A stretch of DNA of 64,000 nucleotides from Thalassotalea sediminis (GTDB taxonomy: Bacteria; Pseudomonadota; Gammaproteobacteria; Enterobacterales; Alteromonadaceae): the NCBI RefSeq assembly GCF_030295915.1, contig NZ_AP027361.1, forward strand, positions 1,054,001 to 1,118,000, read 5' to 3'. Below, piece by piece: positions 33,301-42,725 of this stretch. Below the pieces are notes generated by a model. The model searched no databases. It was not told the DNA's origin and saw only the letters and a list, made by a program, of their open reading frames with translations. Each line of letters begins with the position of its first letter. Within the stretch, counting starts at the first letter, position 1. The position numbers and the translations under genes were made by a program.

Positions 33301-34323
33301 CTATACCAGCCAATGCAACATCAGGTCTAAACCGCCATTATTTATGCTGGTATCGGCTTGTTTTAAAACGATTGGCTTTGCATGAAAAGCGACGCCGAGA
33401 TGCGCAGCATTCATCATGACAAGATCATTTGCCCCGTCTCCCATTGCGACAGTTTGGTTTTTATCGATAGCGTACTTTTCACGTAACGCGCTCAAGCAAT
33501 CAGCTTTTGCTTGAGCATCAACAACGTCACCGACAACTTTACCGGTTAGTTTATTATCAACTATCTCTAATGTGTTAGCGTACGCGGCATCTAAGCCAAG
33601 CAACTGTTGTAGATGATCGGCAAAATAAGTAAATCCGCCTGATGCAATAGCAACACGCCATTGATGTGCCTTCAAGGTCTCTACTAAAGAAGTGAGCCCA
33701 GGCATTAATGGTATGTCTTTTGCGACATCGGCTAATATGGAAACTGGAGAACCAGCTAATGTAGCGACACGTTGATGTAAACTTTGCGCAAAGTCTAATT
33801 GACCTTGCATAGCCCGCTCGGTTACTTCTGCAACTTGCTCTCCTACACCGGCTAGTACTGCAATTTCGTCAATACATTCAATTTCAATCGTTGTTGAATC
33901 CATATCCATAACGAGAAGACCAGGTTTATCTAGTGAGGGTGCATGATCGATAATTGCTGCTTCAATATTTTGAACGTTTATAAAATCAGCGAGTAATTTA
34001 ATGCTTGCAGTAATGTTATTTGTACGAATGGTAAAACGGTAACTTGTTAACGAAGCCCTATGATTGATTTTTGTTAAGGCGATTAGCGTAATATTGCAGG
34101 TTTTTGTTAATTCAATTAATAAAGATAACGTTAATGTTGAAAACACTACTAGCTCGCATCTATCATTTGATAATGTTGTTGAAGCTGCTTTTGGCTCAAA
34201 TACAAATGCTTCTTTCGTTATCGAAATATAACAAGGATTATCGAGCGTCGTTTGTTTAAATACTTGTGCCAATGATTGAGAAGCATGTTCAGAAAGAGAG
34301 AGTTGAGTTACTGCACTTGTCAC
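33301..34323 (-). CDS. serB: Phosphoserine phosphatase
   Basis: SerB hydrolyses phosphoserine in the last step of serine synthesis. The 340-residue protein has an N-terminal extension of about 120 residues (ACT-like regulatory region) and a C-terminal HAD domain. The catalytic DMDSTTIEIECIDEIA (DxDST), the Ser/Thr motif in VAIASGGFTYF, and the metal-binding GDGANDLVMM are all present. It is divergent from ytjB, the usual gammaproteobacterial arrangement. Confidence 0.96.
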   Translation of the reverse strand: MTSAVTQLSLSEHASQSLAQVFKQTTLDNPCYISITKEAFVFEPKAASTTLSNDRCELVVFSTLTLSLLIELTKTCNITLIALTKINHRASLTSYRFTIRTNNITASIKLLADFINVQNIEAAIIDHAPSLDKPGLLVMDMDSTTIEIECIDEIAVLAGVGEQVAEVTERAMQGQLDFAQSLHQRVATLAGSPVSILADVAKDIPLMPGLTSLVETLKAHQWRVAIASGGFTYFADHLQQLLGLDAAYANTLEIVDNKLTGKVVGDVVDAQAKADCLSALREKYAIDKNQTVAMGDGANDLVMMNAAHLGVAFHAKPIVLKQADTSINNGGLDLMLHWLV

Positions 34324-34434
34324 GGTATTACCTTTGTCTGGTTCGGTTTTATATTCAAAAATATTGTCGTACGCTTATTTAAAAATCGACTATAACACTT
34401 TATAGTGTGGTTAACGCGCGACGAGATTTGCTTT

Positions 34435-35040
34435 ATGACACAAAATCAACCGCATTTATACCCTAGATTGTCATCTATTTATAATAAAATAACGCAATTA
34501 GCTATAGCTATTTTACTCATTGTCGTTGTTATGAATATTTGGGTGTTTAGTTATGGGGAACAAAAAGTAGCGATTACTGAGCATTTTATTGAGTTATCTG
34601 ATGAAGTTGTTGGCCAAATGGCGGTAACTAGCCTGACATTATGGGATGAACCTCAAGAAAAGTTACAACAGTTTATTGATTATAGTGCGCAGGCGCCTTG
34701 GATCAAAGATATTAGTCTTTATGATGAAACAGGGCAATTACTTCTGTCGAGTAGCGAACAACAATCTGTACTCGCGATTTACGGCCTGGGAGAAGCGCAA
34801 GAGAGCGTAGCGAGTCAGCAATTACCGGTTATTCGTGAAGTTCGAGGTCAAGACTTAAAAGGGTATTTACGTGTTACGTTATTAAATAAGTCATTTACTC
34901 AGTCTCTAGAAAATGCCTCTCAGGAGAGTTTCTCTATGTTTCGAGTAATGCTTATGTTAGCTGGCGTCGTTGGCTTTTTGTTAACGCGAGGCTTGAATCG
35001 TTTTAGCCGACAAAGCTTTCGTTTAGCGAAAGAGCGATAG
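34435..35040 (+). CDS. ytjB: YtjB/SMP family membrane protein
   Basis: This protein of about 201 residues has an N-terminal membrane span (about residues 20-40), a periplasmic domain (WIKDISLYDETGQLLLSSSE, then GYLRVTL), and a C-terminal span (MLMLAGVVGFLLTRGLNR). This is the layout of the YtjB/SMP family, which is typically divergent from serB, as here. Function is not established. I chose the ATG at 34435; a GTG at 34405 is in frame. Confidence 0.8.
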   Translation: MTQNQPHLYPRLSSIYNKITQLAIAILLIVVVMNIWVFSYGEQKVAITEHFIELSDEVVGQMAVTSLTLWDEPQEKLQQFIDYSAQAPWIKDISLYDETGQLLLSSSEQQSVLAIYGLGEAQESVASQQLPVIREVRGQDLKGYLRVTLLNKSFTQSLENASQESFSMFRVMLMLAGVVGFLLTRGLNRFSRQSFRLAKER

Positions 35041-35055
35041 TGCTGCTCGCCTGTG

Positions 35056-35841
35056 CTAGGCGTGCAAAATGCGGTCAATATTTAACTCAAGTTGCTGTGC
35101 AATTTGTTCAGGTGTTTCATCACGTAACAAACATAATGCTTTAAATATTTTAGTAATGTTTAAAGGTGAGTTTGGCGAGCCTTGCTCACCTGACAATGGC
35201 ATAGCTGGTGCATCAGTCTCTAGGACCAACGCATCTAATGGCAAGCGTTTGATCGCTTTTCGAGTTTTTTCTGCTCTTTCATAGGTAATTGTTCCGCCAA
35301 TCCCTAATTTAAAACCCATGTCTATATAGGTAATTGCTTGTTGGTAGCTACCTGAAAAACCATGCAAAAAACCGCCTTTATTCGGTTTGTCTTTTTTTAG
35401 TATTTCGATCAACTCATTATGGGTGCGTCTATGATGAATGATGATAGGCTTAGCATAATCGTTGGCGATTTTAATTTGTTCTTTAAAGAAATATTGCTGT
35501 TTTGCTAAGTTGTTTTGCTCATTAGCTATTTTTCCATCGATGCCACACTCTCCAATAGCTACGATGTGATCAATATGTTGCGCGACTAGCGTGTTTAGCG
35601 CTTGAAGTGCTTCGGTTGAAAGGTCATTGAGATACCAAGGATGGATGCCTAAGCAAGGGAATAAGGTAAGCTCAGGTTTTGATGCATGTTTAAGGTCTAA
35701 TACGGATTGCCAATTATTTGGTGCAACAGAGGGTATTATCAATCGGTGTATACCATTGATGGAACAGTCTTCTAATAACAGCGTTAACTTGTCACTTAGC
35801 GGTTCAAAGTCCAAATGACAATGGCTATCGGTAAATAGCAT
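35056..35841 (-). CDS. TatD-family metal-dependent DNase
   Basis: The 261-residue TIM-barrel hydrolase opens with the metal-binding DSHCHLDFEPL. It continues with GIHPWYL, GECGID, IIHHRRTHNELI, LETDAPAMPL and NSPLNI, the full TatD ligand set. TatD proteins have 3'-5' exonuclease activity and act in DNA repair or turnover. Several paralogues exist in most gammaproteobacteria (TatD, YcfH, YjjV). The position beside ytjB/serB and the sequence suggest the YjjV branch, but I do not assign a symbol. Five bases separate it from the HDOD gene upstream. Confidence 0.9.
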   Translation of the reverse strand: MLFTDSHCHLDFEPLSDKLTLLLEDCSINGIHRLIIPSVAPNNWQSVLDLKHASKPELTLFPCLGIHPWYLNDLSTEALQALNTLVAQHIDHIVAIGECGIDGKIANEQNNLAKQQYFFKEQIKIANDYAKPIIIHHRRTHNELIEILKKDKPNKGGFLHGFSGSYQQAITYIDMGFKLGIGGTITYERAEKTRKAIKRLPLDALVLETDAPAMPLSGEQGSPNSPLNITKIFKALCLLRDETPEQIAQQLELNIDRILHA

Positions 35842-35846
35842 AAAGG

Positions 35847-36974
35847 TTACCGTGGTTTTGCTAACTTTGCTGCACTATCTTGGAGTGTTTCGAGTTGTTG
35901 TTCAAGTTGATAATGAATTAGAAAGTCTTTATCAACAGGTTTTTTCTTAAGTAATGCAGTTGCTAAATAAGTCGCTTGGGCAATACCAAAAGGTTGTTCG
36001 AGTAACTTGTTCGGAGAATTTTGATTTAGAATCGCCGCAATTAAATGGTATGGAAAACCCCAAATATGCAATAAATAAGCGCCAACATGGCAATGATCAG
36101 TTGAAAAAATTCGCTTTTCTAGCACCACATCATCAGATGCTTTGGCCCTATTTTTAAAATATTTTAATGTCAGGTCTTTATCGATTTCGAATAACACTAA
36201 TTTCCCAATGCCATGTAAAAGGCCTGCAAGCAAAGCATCTTGTTTTAACGCTGCTGGGACCAATGAAGCGGCTAATTTGGCTGTAGACAATGCTTTAAGT
36301 TGTTCGTCTAAAATTGAAAAGTTTGGAATATTTGGCTGATACGAAAAAAGTTCTGCTGTCATTACAATACAGCTAAGCGTATCAACACCCATTTTAGTGA
36401 TTGCTTCAGTAATACTGGTAATGGGCTTTTCAGCTCGAGCAAAGGTATTATTGGTAAACTGAAGTACTTTCGCTGTTAAAGCGGGGTCTTGTGAAATGAT
36501 ATTAGCTATTTTATCTGAGTCTACATTCGCCTTCTTCAGTAACTGATTCAGTTGCATGTAAACTTTTGGCGGGCTTGGTAACGTTTTTACTTTTGCAACA
36601 CTTTGTACAACGACCTTTTTTGTAATCGTTTGATGTGTACCACTAAACGAGTGGATTGTAGAGATCAGTGCGTTAATCTTTACCGGTCTTTGATATAAAT
36701 AGTGAGTATGTTGGTCAATACCGGCAACCTTGTCGGTAACGACTGCGATACGAATGAGCGTTGGAAATTTAATTTCAATTGCTTTAAGTAGATTTTCTAA
36801 GCTAGTACGCGCTAACCTATCAGCTGCTATAACTACATCAAACCGATGCTTTTGTAGCAGCTTTAAGCCTGTTACCGCATTTGCTGTATGTGCGGTTTTA
36901 CATCCTTGTTTTTTAAGCGCTGAGTTAATTGTTGCTAGTGATTGTTCACTGCTATCAATTAGCAACACATTCAT
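35847..36974 (-). CDS. HDOD-domain signalling protein with degenerate receiver domain
   Basis: The 375-residue protein has an N-terminal response-regulator-like fold (about residues 1-115, MNVLLIDSSEQSL opening) and a HDOD domain (about residues 130-340, KVYMQLNQLLKKANVDSDKIANIISQDPALTAKVLQ). In the receiver, the acidic pair after the first strand is reduced (IDSS). The phospho-acceptor site reads VVIAADRLAR, shifted from the canonical position, and the usual KP is RPV. It therefore looks like a pseudo-receiver that may not be phosphorylated. HDOD proteins regulate motility, virulence and c-di-GMP outputs in gammaproteobacteria. It lies between argS and the TatD gene. Confidence 0.85.
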   Translation of the reverse strand: MNVLLIDSSEQSLATINSALKKQGCKTAHTANAVTGLKLLQKHRFDVVIAADRLARTSLENLLKAIEIKFPTLIRIAVVTDKVAGIDQHTHYLYQRPVKINALISTIHSFSGTHQTITKKVVVQSVAKVKTLPSPPKVYMQLNQLLKKANVDSDKIANIISQDPALTAKVLQFTNNTFARAEKPITSITEAITKMGVDTLSCIVMTAELFSYQPNIPNFSILDEQLKALSTAKLAASLVPAALKQDALLAGLLHGIGKLVLFEIDKDLTLKYFKNRAKASDDVVLEKRIFSTDHCHVGAYLLHIWGFPYHLIAAILNQNSPNKLLEQPFGIAQATYLATALLKKKPVDKDFLIHYQLEQQLETLQDSAAKLAKPR

Positions 36975-36984
36975 TCATCTATCC

Positions 36985-38724
36985 TTACATTCTTTCCATT
37001 ACATCAATGCCTAATATTTCTAGGCCTTGCTTTAGAACATATGATATTTGCGCACACAACGCTAAACGGGCTGCTTTTATTTCTGGCTTAATACCATCTT
37101 TTAAAATAGGGCAGGCTTCATAAAAACTCATATATAAGCTTGCTAATTCATACAAATAATTGCATAACAAGTTAGGTGTACAGTCATTGATTACTGCATC
37201 AATGACATCTTCTAACTGTAATAATTTTAATGCGAGTGCTTTTTCTTGCGGTTCTACGATGTTACATGCTGTATTAAGTGTTTCTGGCGATAATGCCGCT
37301 TTAGCAAAAATACTTTGAATACGTGAATATGCATATTGTAAATAAGGTGCAGTTGCGCCTTCGAAGCTGAGCATAGTTTTCCAATTGAAGATATAATCAC
37401 TGGTGCGATTCTTAGAAAGATCTGCAAACTTTACTGCGCCAATACCTACTTTCTCTGCAATCTCTGTTAACTTTTCATCTGTGTAATCTGGGTTTTTCTC
37501 TTTTATAACATCTTTTGCACGGACAACCGCTTCATCTAATAGCTCAGCAAGTTTAATTGTACCGCCAGTTCTAGTTTTGAACGGTTTACCGTCGTCACCC
37601 ATCATCATGCCAAATGGACAATGATCATAACGCACACTCTCCGGTAAAAAGCCTGCTTTACGCGCAACGACTTCCACTTGTTTAAAGTGCAGTGATTGGC
37701 GAGCATCGGTAAAAATGATAATGCGATCAGCGTTTAATTCATTGCTACGATAACGACATGCCGATAAATCAGTGGTTGCGTATAGGTAGCCGCCTCCTGA
37801 TTTTTGCACGATAAATACTGATGGCTCACCATCTTTATTGGCCATTTCTTCGATAAAGACGACTTTAGCGCCTTGATCTTCAACAGCTATATTTTTTGCC
37901 ATTAATGCTTTAATCACTTTAGGTAAGTCATCGTTATAGGCACTTTCGCCCATAATGTCTTTACGCGTAAGGGTAACGTTTAACTTGTTGTAAATTTCTT
38001 CACTATGCGCAATAGAGATATCGATAAATTGTTGCCACAATCTTGCACATCCATCATCGCCGCTTTGTAATTTAACAACGTAATCGCGTGCTCTATCGGC
38101 AAATCCTTCTTCTTCATCAAAGCGAATTTTCGCTTCACGGTAGAAGGCTTCAAGATCAGCTAAGGCAGTTTCTGCAACCTCGTTAGCCTGTAATTTGTCA
38201 CTCAAGTGTGCGAGTAACATACCGAATTGTGTACCCCAATCACCCATATGATTTTGGCGAATAACGTTATCACCGCGAAATTCAAGCGCTCGAACTACTG
38301 CATCACCAATAATGGTTGAGCGCAAATGTCCAACGTGCATTTCTTTTGCAAGGTTTGGCGCTGAATAATCAACAACAACATTTTGCGGAGTTTTGCGTTG
38401 AGTCACACCACTATGTGCGTCATTAGCAATAGTGGTTAGTTGAGCTGATAGCCATTTTTCATCTAAATGAATATTGATAAAACCTGGGCCTGCAAGTTCA
38501 ACTTTGTTTGCAATACCATTTAAATCAAGCTGTTCGACTACTTTAGTTGCCAGCTCTCGTGGGTTAGTTTTTAATTTTTTTGCCGCACCCATCACACCAT
38601 TTGCTTGGTAATCACCAAACTGTGGTTTCGTGGATATGCTTATTGCTGGGTTTGTGTCGGCGGGTAACCCTGCCGCTACCATCGCTGCTGTAACTTTTTC
38701 AGCAAGTAGTTGTTTAATATTCAT
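36985..38724 (-). CDS. argS: Arginyl-tRNA synthetase
   Basis: A class I aminoacyl-tRNA synthetase that charges tRNA-Arg. The 579 residues match E. coli (577). Motifs are the HIGH-like EMHVGHLRST, the N-terminal Arg-tRNA-binding domain (ISTKPQFGDYQ), GDWGTQFGMLLAHL, the MSKS-loop region FKTRTGGT, and a C-terminal anticodon-binding domain ending LGIDVMERM. It is the first gene of the argS-HDOD-tatD strand, 10 bases from the HDOD gene. Confidence 0.97.
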   Translation of the reverse strand: MNIKQLLAEKVTAAMVAAGLPADTNPAISISTKPQFGDYQANGVMGAAKKLKTNPRELATKVVEQLDLNGIANKVELAGPGFINIHLDEKWLSAQLTTIANDAHSGVTQRKTPQNVVVDYSAPNLAKEMHVGHLRSTIIGDAVVRALEFRGDNVIRQNHMGDWGTQFGMLLAHLSDKLQANEVAETALADLEAFYREAKIRFDEEEGFADRARDYVVKLQSGDDGCARLWQQFIDISIAHSEEIYNKLNVTLTRKDIMGESAYNDDLPKVIKALMAKNIAVEDQGAKVVFIEEMANKDGEPSVFIVQKSGGGYLYATTDLSACRYRSNELNADRIIIFTDARQSLHFKQVEVVARKAGFLPESVRYDHCPFGMMMGDDGKPFKTRTGGTIKLAELLDEAVVRAKDVIKEKNPDYTDEKLTEIAEKVGIGAVKFADLSKNRTSDYIFNWKTMLSFEGATAPYLQYAYSRIQSIFAKAALSPETLNTACNIVEPQEKALALKLLQLEDVIDAVINDCTPNLLCNYLYELASLYMSFYEACPILKDGIKPEIKAARLALCAQISYVLKQGLEILGIDVMERM

Positions 38725-38831
38725 TTTTTATCTCTGTCTATTTGCTTATAGCAAGCTATCGGTATACAAACCATAGCGTTAATGGGTGTTGTGCAATGAC
38801 CTCTAAGCTGTGTCATCGCACTTAATAAAAT

Positions 38832-40412
38832 TTAATGTTCTCGCGTATGATGGAACGTTATATCTGGGTGGCGTTCTTGCGCTAAATTTAGGTTAACCAT
38901 CGTTGGCGCTATATACGTAAGGTTATCACCACCATCGAGCGCGAGGTTATCATAAGCTTTTTTCTGGAACTGCTCTAGCGTTCGTTCATCATCGCATGTG
39001 CACCAGCGCGCTGTGGCAACACTGATAGGTTCATATATTGCGTCGACGTTATATTCAGACTTTAAGCGTTGAACAACAACTTCAAACTGCAGAACACCAA
39101 CAGCACCAACAATCATATCGTTTGAACTAAACGGTCGAAATACCTGTACGGCACCTTCTTCAGAGAGTTGAATTAAGCCTTTTTGTAACTGTTTTGCTTT
39201 TAATGGATCCCGTAAACGAATGCGTCTAAACAACTCTGGTGCAAAGTTAGGAATACCGGTGAATTTCATATCTTCACCTGAGGTGAAAGAATCACCTATT
39301 TGAATACTGCCATGATTGTGCAGACCGATAATGTCACCGGCAAATGCTTGTTCAACGTTCGAGCGATCACCTGCCATAAAGGTCACGGCATCGGCAATTT
39401 TAACGTCTTTACCAATACGCACTTGGCGCATTTTCATGCCTTTTTCATATTTACCCGATACAATACGCATAAAGGCGATGCGGTCACGATGTTTTGGATC
39501 CATATTTGCCTGAATTTTGAAAACGAAGCCCGAAAACTTTTCTTCGGTTGCTTTAACTTCACGTTTATTGGTACTGCGTGGCATTGGCGTTGGTGCCCAT
39601 TTAGTGAGCCCATCTAGCATGTGATCAACACCAAAGTTTCCTAAGGCAGTACCAAAAAATACCGGGGTTAATTCACCCTTTAAAAACTCATCCAGATTAA
39701 ATTCGTGGGAAGCGCCAATTACAAGCTCTAATTCTTCGCGTAAGTCATCTGCATAGTTGCCAACCGCTTCATCTAACTCAGGATTATCTAGCCCTTTAAT
39801 TACACGCTTTTCTTGTATTGTATGGCCTTGACCGGATTGATATAAAATAGTTTCATCGTCTAATATGTTGTAAACACCTTTAAACTCCTTTCCCATCCCA
39901 ATGGGCCAAGTAACAGGTGAACATTTTATCTTGAGTACTTCTTCAACTTCGTCCATGACTTCCATAGGATCACGAACATCACGATCCATTTTATTCATAA
40001 AAGTAATAATTGGGGTATCACGTAAACGAGTAACTTCCATTAGTTTAATGGTACGGTCTTCTACACCTTTTGCGGTATCAATAACCATTAAACAAGAATC
40101 AACCGCGGTAAGGGTTCGATAAGTGTCTTCCGAAAAGTCTTCGTGACCAGGTGTATCTAATAAGTTAACTAAACAGTCACCATATGGAAATTGCATAACT
40201 GAGGTCGTGATCGAAATTCCACGGTCTTTTTCCATCTCCATCCAGTCAGACTTTGCATGTTGACCTGATTTTTTACCTTTTACCGTTCCCGCTTTTTGTA
40301 GCGCTTGTCCGAAAAGTAATACTTTTTCAGTGATTGTTGTTTTACCGGCGTCAGGGTGAGAAATTATCGCAAACGTTCTGCGAATATCGACTTCCTGCTG
40401 TTGTACAGACAT
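38832..40412 (-). CDS. prfC: Peptide chain release factor 3
   Basis: RF3 is a GTPase that removes RF1 or RF2 from the ribosome after termination. The 526 residues match E. coli (529). G1 is [10 protein letters not shown]2 is [11 protein letters not shown]3 is [12 protein letters not shown] and G4 is MNKMDRD. RF3-specific features include [15 protein letters not shown] and the C-terminal domain with [12 protein letters not shown]. It has its own upstream region shared with the divergent blaI. Confidence 0.97.
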   Translation of the reverse strand: MSVQQQEVDIRRTFAIISHPDAGKTTITEKVLLFGQALQKAGTVKGKKSGQHAKSDWMEMEKDRGISITTSVMQFPYGDCLVNLLDTPGHEDFSEDTYRTLTAVDSCLMVIDTAKGVEDRTIKLMEVTRLRDTPIITFMNKMDRDVRDPMEVMDEVEEVLKIKCSPVTWPIGMGKEFKGVYNILDDETILYQSGQGHTIQEKRVIKGLDNPELDEAVGNYADDLREELELVIGASHEFNLDEFLKGELTPVFFGTALGNFGVDHMLDGLTKWAPTPMPRSTNKREVKATEEKFSGFVFKIQANMDPKHRDRIAFMRIVSGKYEKGMKMRQVRIGKDVKIADAVTFMAGDRSNVEQAFAGDIIGLHNHGSIQIGDSFTSGEDMKFTGIPNFAPELFRRIRLRDPLKAKQLQKGLIQLSEEGAVQVFRPFSSNDMIVGAVGVLQFEVVVQRLKSEYNVDAIYEPISVATARWCTCDDERTLEQFQKKAYDNLALDGGDNLTYIAPTMVNLNLAQERHPDITFHHTREH

Positions 40413-40556
40413 GCAAATTACCTGTTAATTAATTAGATGACAAATGGATGAATTTTTAGCGAGCGATATTATAGCGAAATCATAGCCTCAAGACAGCATT
40501 AATCTGTTTTTTCTCCGATAAAAATATCAATTATTAGCGTAAAACAAAAATAAAAG

Positions 40557-40610
40557 TTGACACTGTTGATTACAGGTGTAATCTTTGAGTTGTCGATTAC
40601 ATTTGTAATC
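40557..40610 (+). promoter_or_regulatory. BlaI-type operator pair over the blaI promoter
   Basis: Two perfect inverted repeats, GATTACA-GG-TGTAATC (40568-40583) and GATTACA-TT-TGTAATC (40595-40610), have centres 27 bases apart. They contain TACA-N2-TGTA, the BlaI/MecI operator core. TTGACA (40557-40562) lies just upstream, and a weak -10 (TAATCT) falls at 40579-40584 inside the first dyad, so binding would block transcription. Autoregulation of the blaI-M56 operon is inferred. Confidence 0.88.
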
Positions 40611-40642
40611 ATTAAAGTCATGTCGAGTAAATAGGAAAAACA

Positions 40643-41035
40643 ATGTCAGAAATAAGTCATGCGGAATTTGAGGTGTTAGATGCTTTATGGCAGCAATATC
40701 CTGCAACGGCAAATCAAGTTATTGAGCGGCTAAATCAACAAAAGCCTTGGCATGACAAGACGGTGAAAACCTTGCTTAATCGCTTAGTCAAAAAAGAAGC
40801 AATTAGCTATGAAAAGCAGCAGAGAAGTTATTTATATACGCCGTTATTAGATAAAGAAACCTATACGCAAAATCAAAGCGCCAATTTAATTGAGCGCTTA
40901 TTTAGCGGCAGAGTGTCGCCATTAATTGCAGGTTTTGCAAAGGATAATAAGCTTAATAAAGATGATATAAACGAGTTAAAAGCCATTATAGATACTTGGG
41001 AACAAACTCAAGATGAGGATGATAACAATGGCTGA
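40643..41035 (+). CDS. BlaI/MecI-family transcriptional repressor
   Basis: The 130-residue protein is a winged-helix repressor of the BlaI/MecI family: ISHAEFEVLDALWQQYPATANQVIERL, then KPWHDKTVKTLLNRLVKKEAISYEK. The C-terminal half is the dimerisation region, where proteolysis releases repression in related systems. Two perfect operators sit in front. Its end overlaps the start of the M56 peptidase gene by eight bases, giving the classical repressor-sensor pair, but no beta-lactamase or PBP2a gene is nearby. Confidence 0.92.
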   Translation: MSEISHAEFEVLDALWQQYPATANQVIERLNQQKPWHDKTVKTLLNRLVKKEAISYEKQQRSYLYTPLLDKETYTQNQSANLIERLFSGRVSPLIAGFAKDNKLNKDDINELKAIIDTWEQTQDEDDNNG

Positions 41036-42293
41036 ATTTATTGTTGATTTATTATTCCCTTTGACCGTCATGCTGGCAATTTTGCTCATTTCGCATGCAT
41101 GGGTAATGCGCCATTTAGGCGCTAACGGGGTATATCGTATTTGGCTTTTAGTGCCAATAGGGCTATTAATTTATGGTTTACCATCCCCGGTGGCATCGCA
41201 GTTAAGCGGCGTAAATACCGAGGTTATACGTTATGTTGTAAAACCAACGAGCAACATAACAGAGAACGTTACGCAATATTGGCTGTTATCTTTTTGGGTC
41301 ACGTCATCAAGTTTGCTAGTTTTTTATTGGTTCGTTAATCACTTTCGTTTTTTAATGCAGTTATCACTCGTTCCTCTATCAAAACACCATCTAACTAATG
41401 TTACTAGGCAAAATACTTTGCCTCAGAGCCTAGCGATTTATCAAAGTGAAAAGGCCTATAGTCCAATGCTTGTTGGTATTATTAAACCAAAGTTAGTGTT
41501 ACCACATGATTTTAAAGAACTTTATAATGATGAGCAGCAACAGCTTATTATTCAACACGAGATTTGTCATTTTGATCGCAATGACATTTATTGGAATCTT
41601 TTAGCACATGCCATGCTTGCGCTATTTTGGTTCCATCCATTGGTTTGGTTGGCTTATAGCCGTTATAGACGAGACCAAGAACTATCCTGTGATCAACTTG
41701 TTTTGGCGCGCAAACAACTGAATAGCAGGATCAACTATAGCAAAGCATTATTGGTAGCCGCAGAAACGGCGCCGCCATATGCCTTTGCACAACTTTCATT
41801 TAAGAAATATGGAGATAAGGGAATTATGTTTGAACGTATTAAACAGATCCAGACAACGTCGAAAGCATCAACATTAAGCGTGTCACTTGCGACAGTCTTA
41901 TCAATTAGTGTCTTATCAGGGTTAAGTTACGCTGGTAGTATTGATGAACAAAAACAGCAACATCGTACGCCACCTAAAGCGGTAGAAGTTGTAAAGCCTG
42001 TTCATCGTGTGCCGCCTGCTTATCCTGAGAAAGCAGCACATGAAAATATTGAAGGTGCGGTCGTTATGAAGTTTGATGTTACACCCTCAGGTAGTGTTGA
42101 AAATATTGAAGTGATGACGGGCGAACCAGCCTATGTATTTGACAGTGCGGCAATTGCAGCGCTAAAACAGTGGAAATATGACGCAAAAGGTCAGTACCAC
42201 AAAAATCAGTTGGTGCAATTAGATTTTCGCTTAAATGAAAGCTCAACGTTTAACAGTGAAAACTTAATAGAGCGCGTTAAAATAACAAAGTAA
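41028..42293 (+). CDS. M56 peptidase with C-terminal TonB domain (BlaR1-like)
   Basis: The product of about 421 residues starts at the ATG at 41028, behind TGAGGA. An ATG at 41013 is in frame but less well placed. It has N-terminal membrane spans and a BlaR1-type zinc peptidase (gluzincin) core, HEICH with H177/H181, followed by HPLVWLAYSRYRRDQELSCDQ. Another span lies near residues 280-300. The usual penicillin-binding sensor is absent. In its place is a TonB C-terminal domain (YPEKAAHENIEGAVVMKFDV, then AALKQWKY). It probably senses an envelope cue and cleaves the BlaI-like repressor. The signal is unknown. Confidence 0.9.
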   Translation: MAEFIVDLLFPLTVMLAILLISHAWVMRHLGANGVYRIWLLVPIGLLIYGLPSPVASQLSGVNTEVIRYVVKPTSNITENVTQYWLLSFWVTSSSLLVFYWFVNHFRFLMQLSLVPLSKHHLTNVTRQNTLPQSLAIYQSEKAYSPMLVGIIKPKLVLPHDFKELYNDEQQQLIIQHEICHFDRNDIYWNLLAHAMLALFWFHPLVWLAYSRYRRDQELSCDQLVLARKQLNSRINYSKALLVAAETAPPYAFAQLSFKKYGDKGIMFERIKQIQTTSKASTLSVSLATVLSISVLSGLSYAGSIDEQKQQHRTPPKAVEVVKPVHRVPPAYPEKAAHENIEGAVVMKFDVTPSGSVENIEVMTGEPAYVFDSAAIAALKQWKYDAKGQYHKNQLVQLDFRLNESSTFNSENLIERVKITK

Positions 42294-42311
42294 CTTGAGT
42301 TTTATAGCAAA

Positions 42312-42352
42312 CAAAGCGCTAATTATCTTGGATAATAAGCGCTTTGTATTTT
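42312..42352 (+). terminator. Terminator of the blaI-M56 operon
   Basis: CAAAGCGCT-A-ATTATC-TTG-GATAAT-A-AGCGCTTTG forms a long stem with one A-A mismatch, followed by TATTTTT. Confidence 0.85.
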
Positions 42353-42493
42353 TAGCGTTTATATTCTTTTGTATATTTTCCTAAAGCAGACAACAAAGCT
42401 TCGTTCATATATTGTGATTAAGCTGGCAGTTACAAAGCGAGCGGTTAGAATAATACCTATTCCCATTGAAGCGAAAACAGGAATTTTTTTAAG

Positions 42494-42715
42494 GCCATGA
42501 TGGCTGACATTGACGTGCGAAGGGATGATCATTTAGTTAGTATGGCAAAAGGGTCAAAAATTTTTTGTTTGTCATCGCTGCGGTGAGGGAGTTGTCAGAG
42601 GGAAATAATTGATTTTCCCTCTCTCGTGCAGTCGGTACACCGACACATAAGTGTTAGGAACACTTTTGAATAACATCAGTTGGCCTGAAAAGCAGGTGAG
42701 TACCTTGGATGGTAC
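42494..42715 (+). ncRNA. Hairpin-rich non-coding region with GGA loops
   Basis: The gap between the convergent M56 and rimI genes holds no open frame but many inverted repeats. They are GCCAT-G-ATGGC (42494-42504), AGAGGGAAA/TTTCCCTCT (42597-42622), GTCGGT-AC-ACCGAC (42631-42644), AAGTGT-TAGGA-ACACTT (42649-42665), CCTG/CAGG (42684-42696) and GTACC-TTGGAT-GGTAC (42700-42715). Two display GGA in the loop on the plus strand, like the element at 2764-2856. It may be a Csr-type regulatory RNA or an extragenic repeat cluster. No clear promoter was found. Confidence 0.45.
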
Positions 42716-42725
42716 AAATAATTGA

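Noticed and set aside
40643..42293. Beta-lactam resistance locus (BlaI/BlaR1)
   Set aside because: The repressor-peptidase pair is present, but there is no beta-lactamase or PBP2a gene nearby and the penicillin sensor domain is replaced by a TonB domain.
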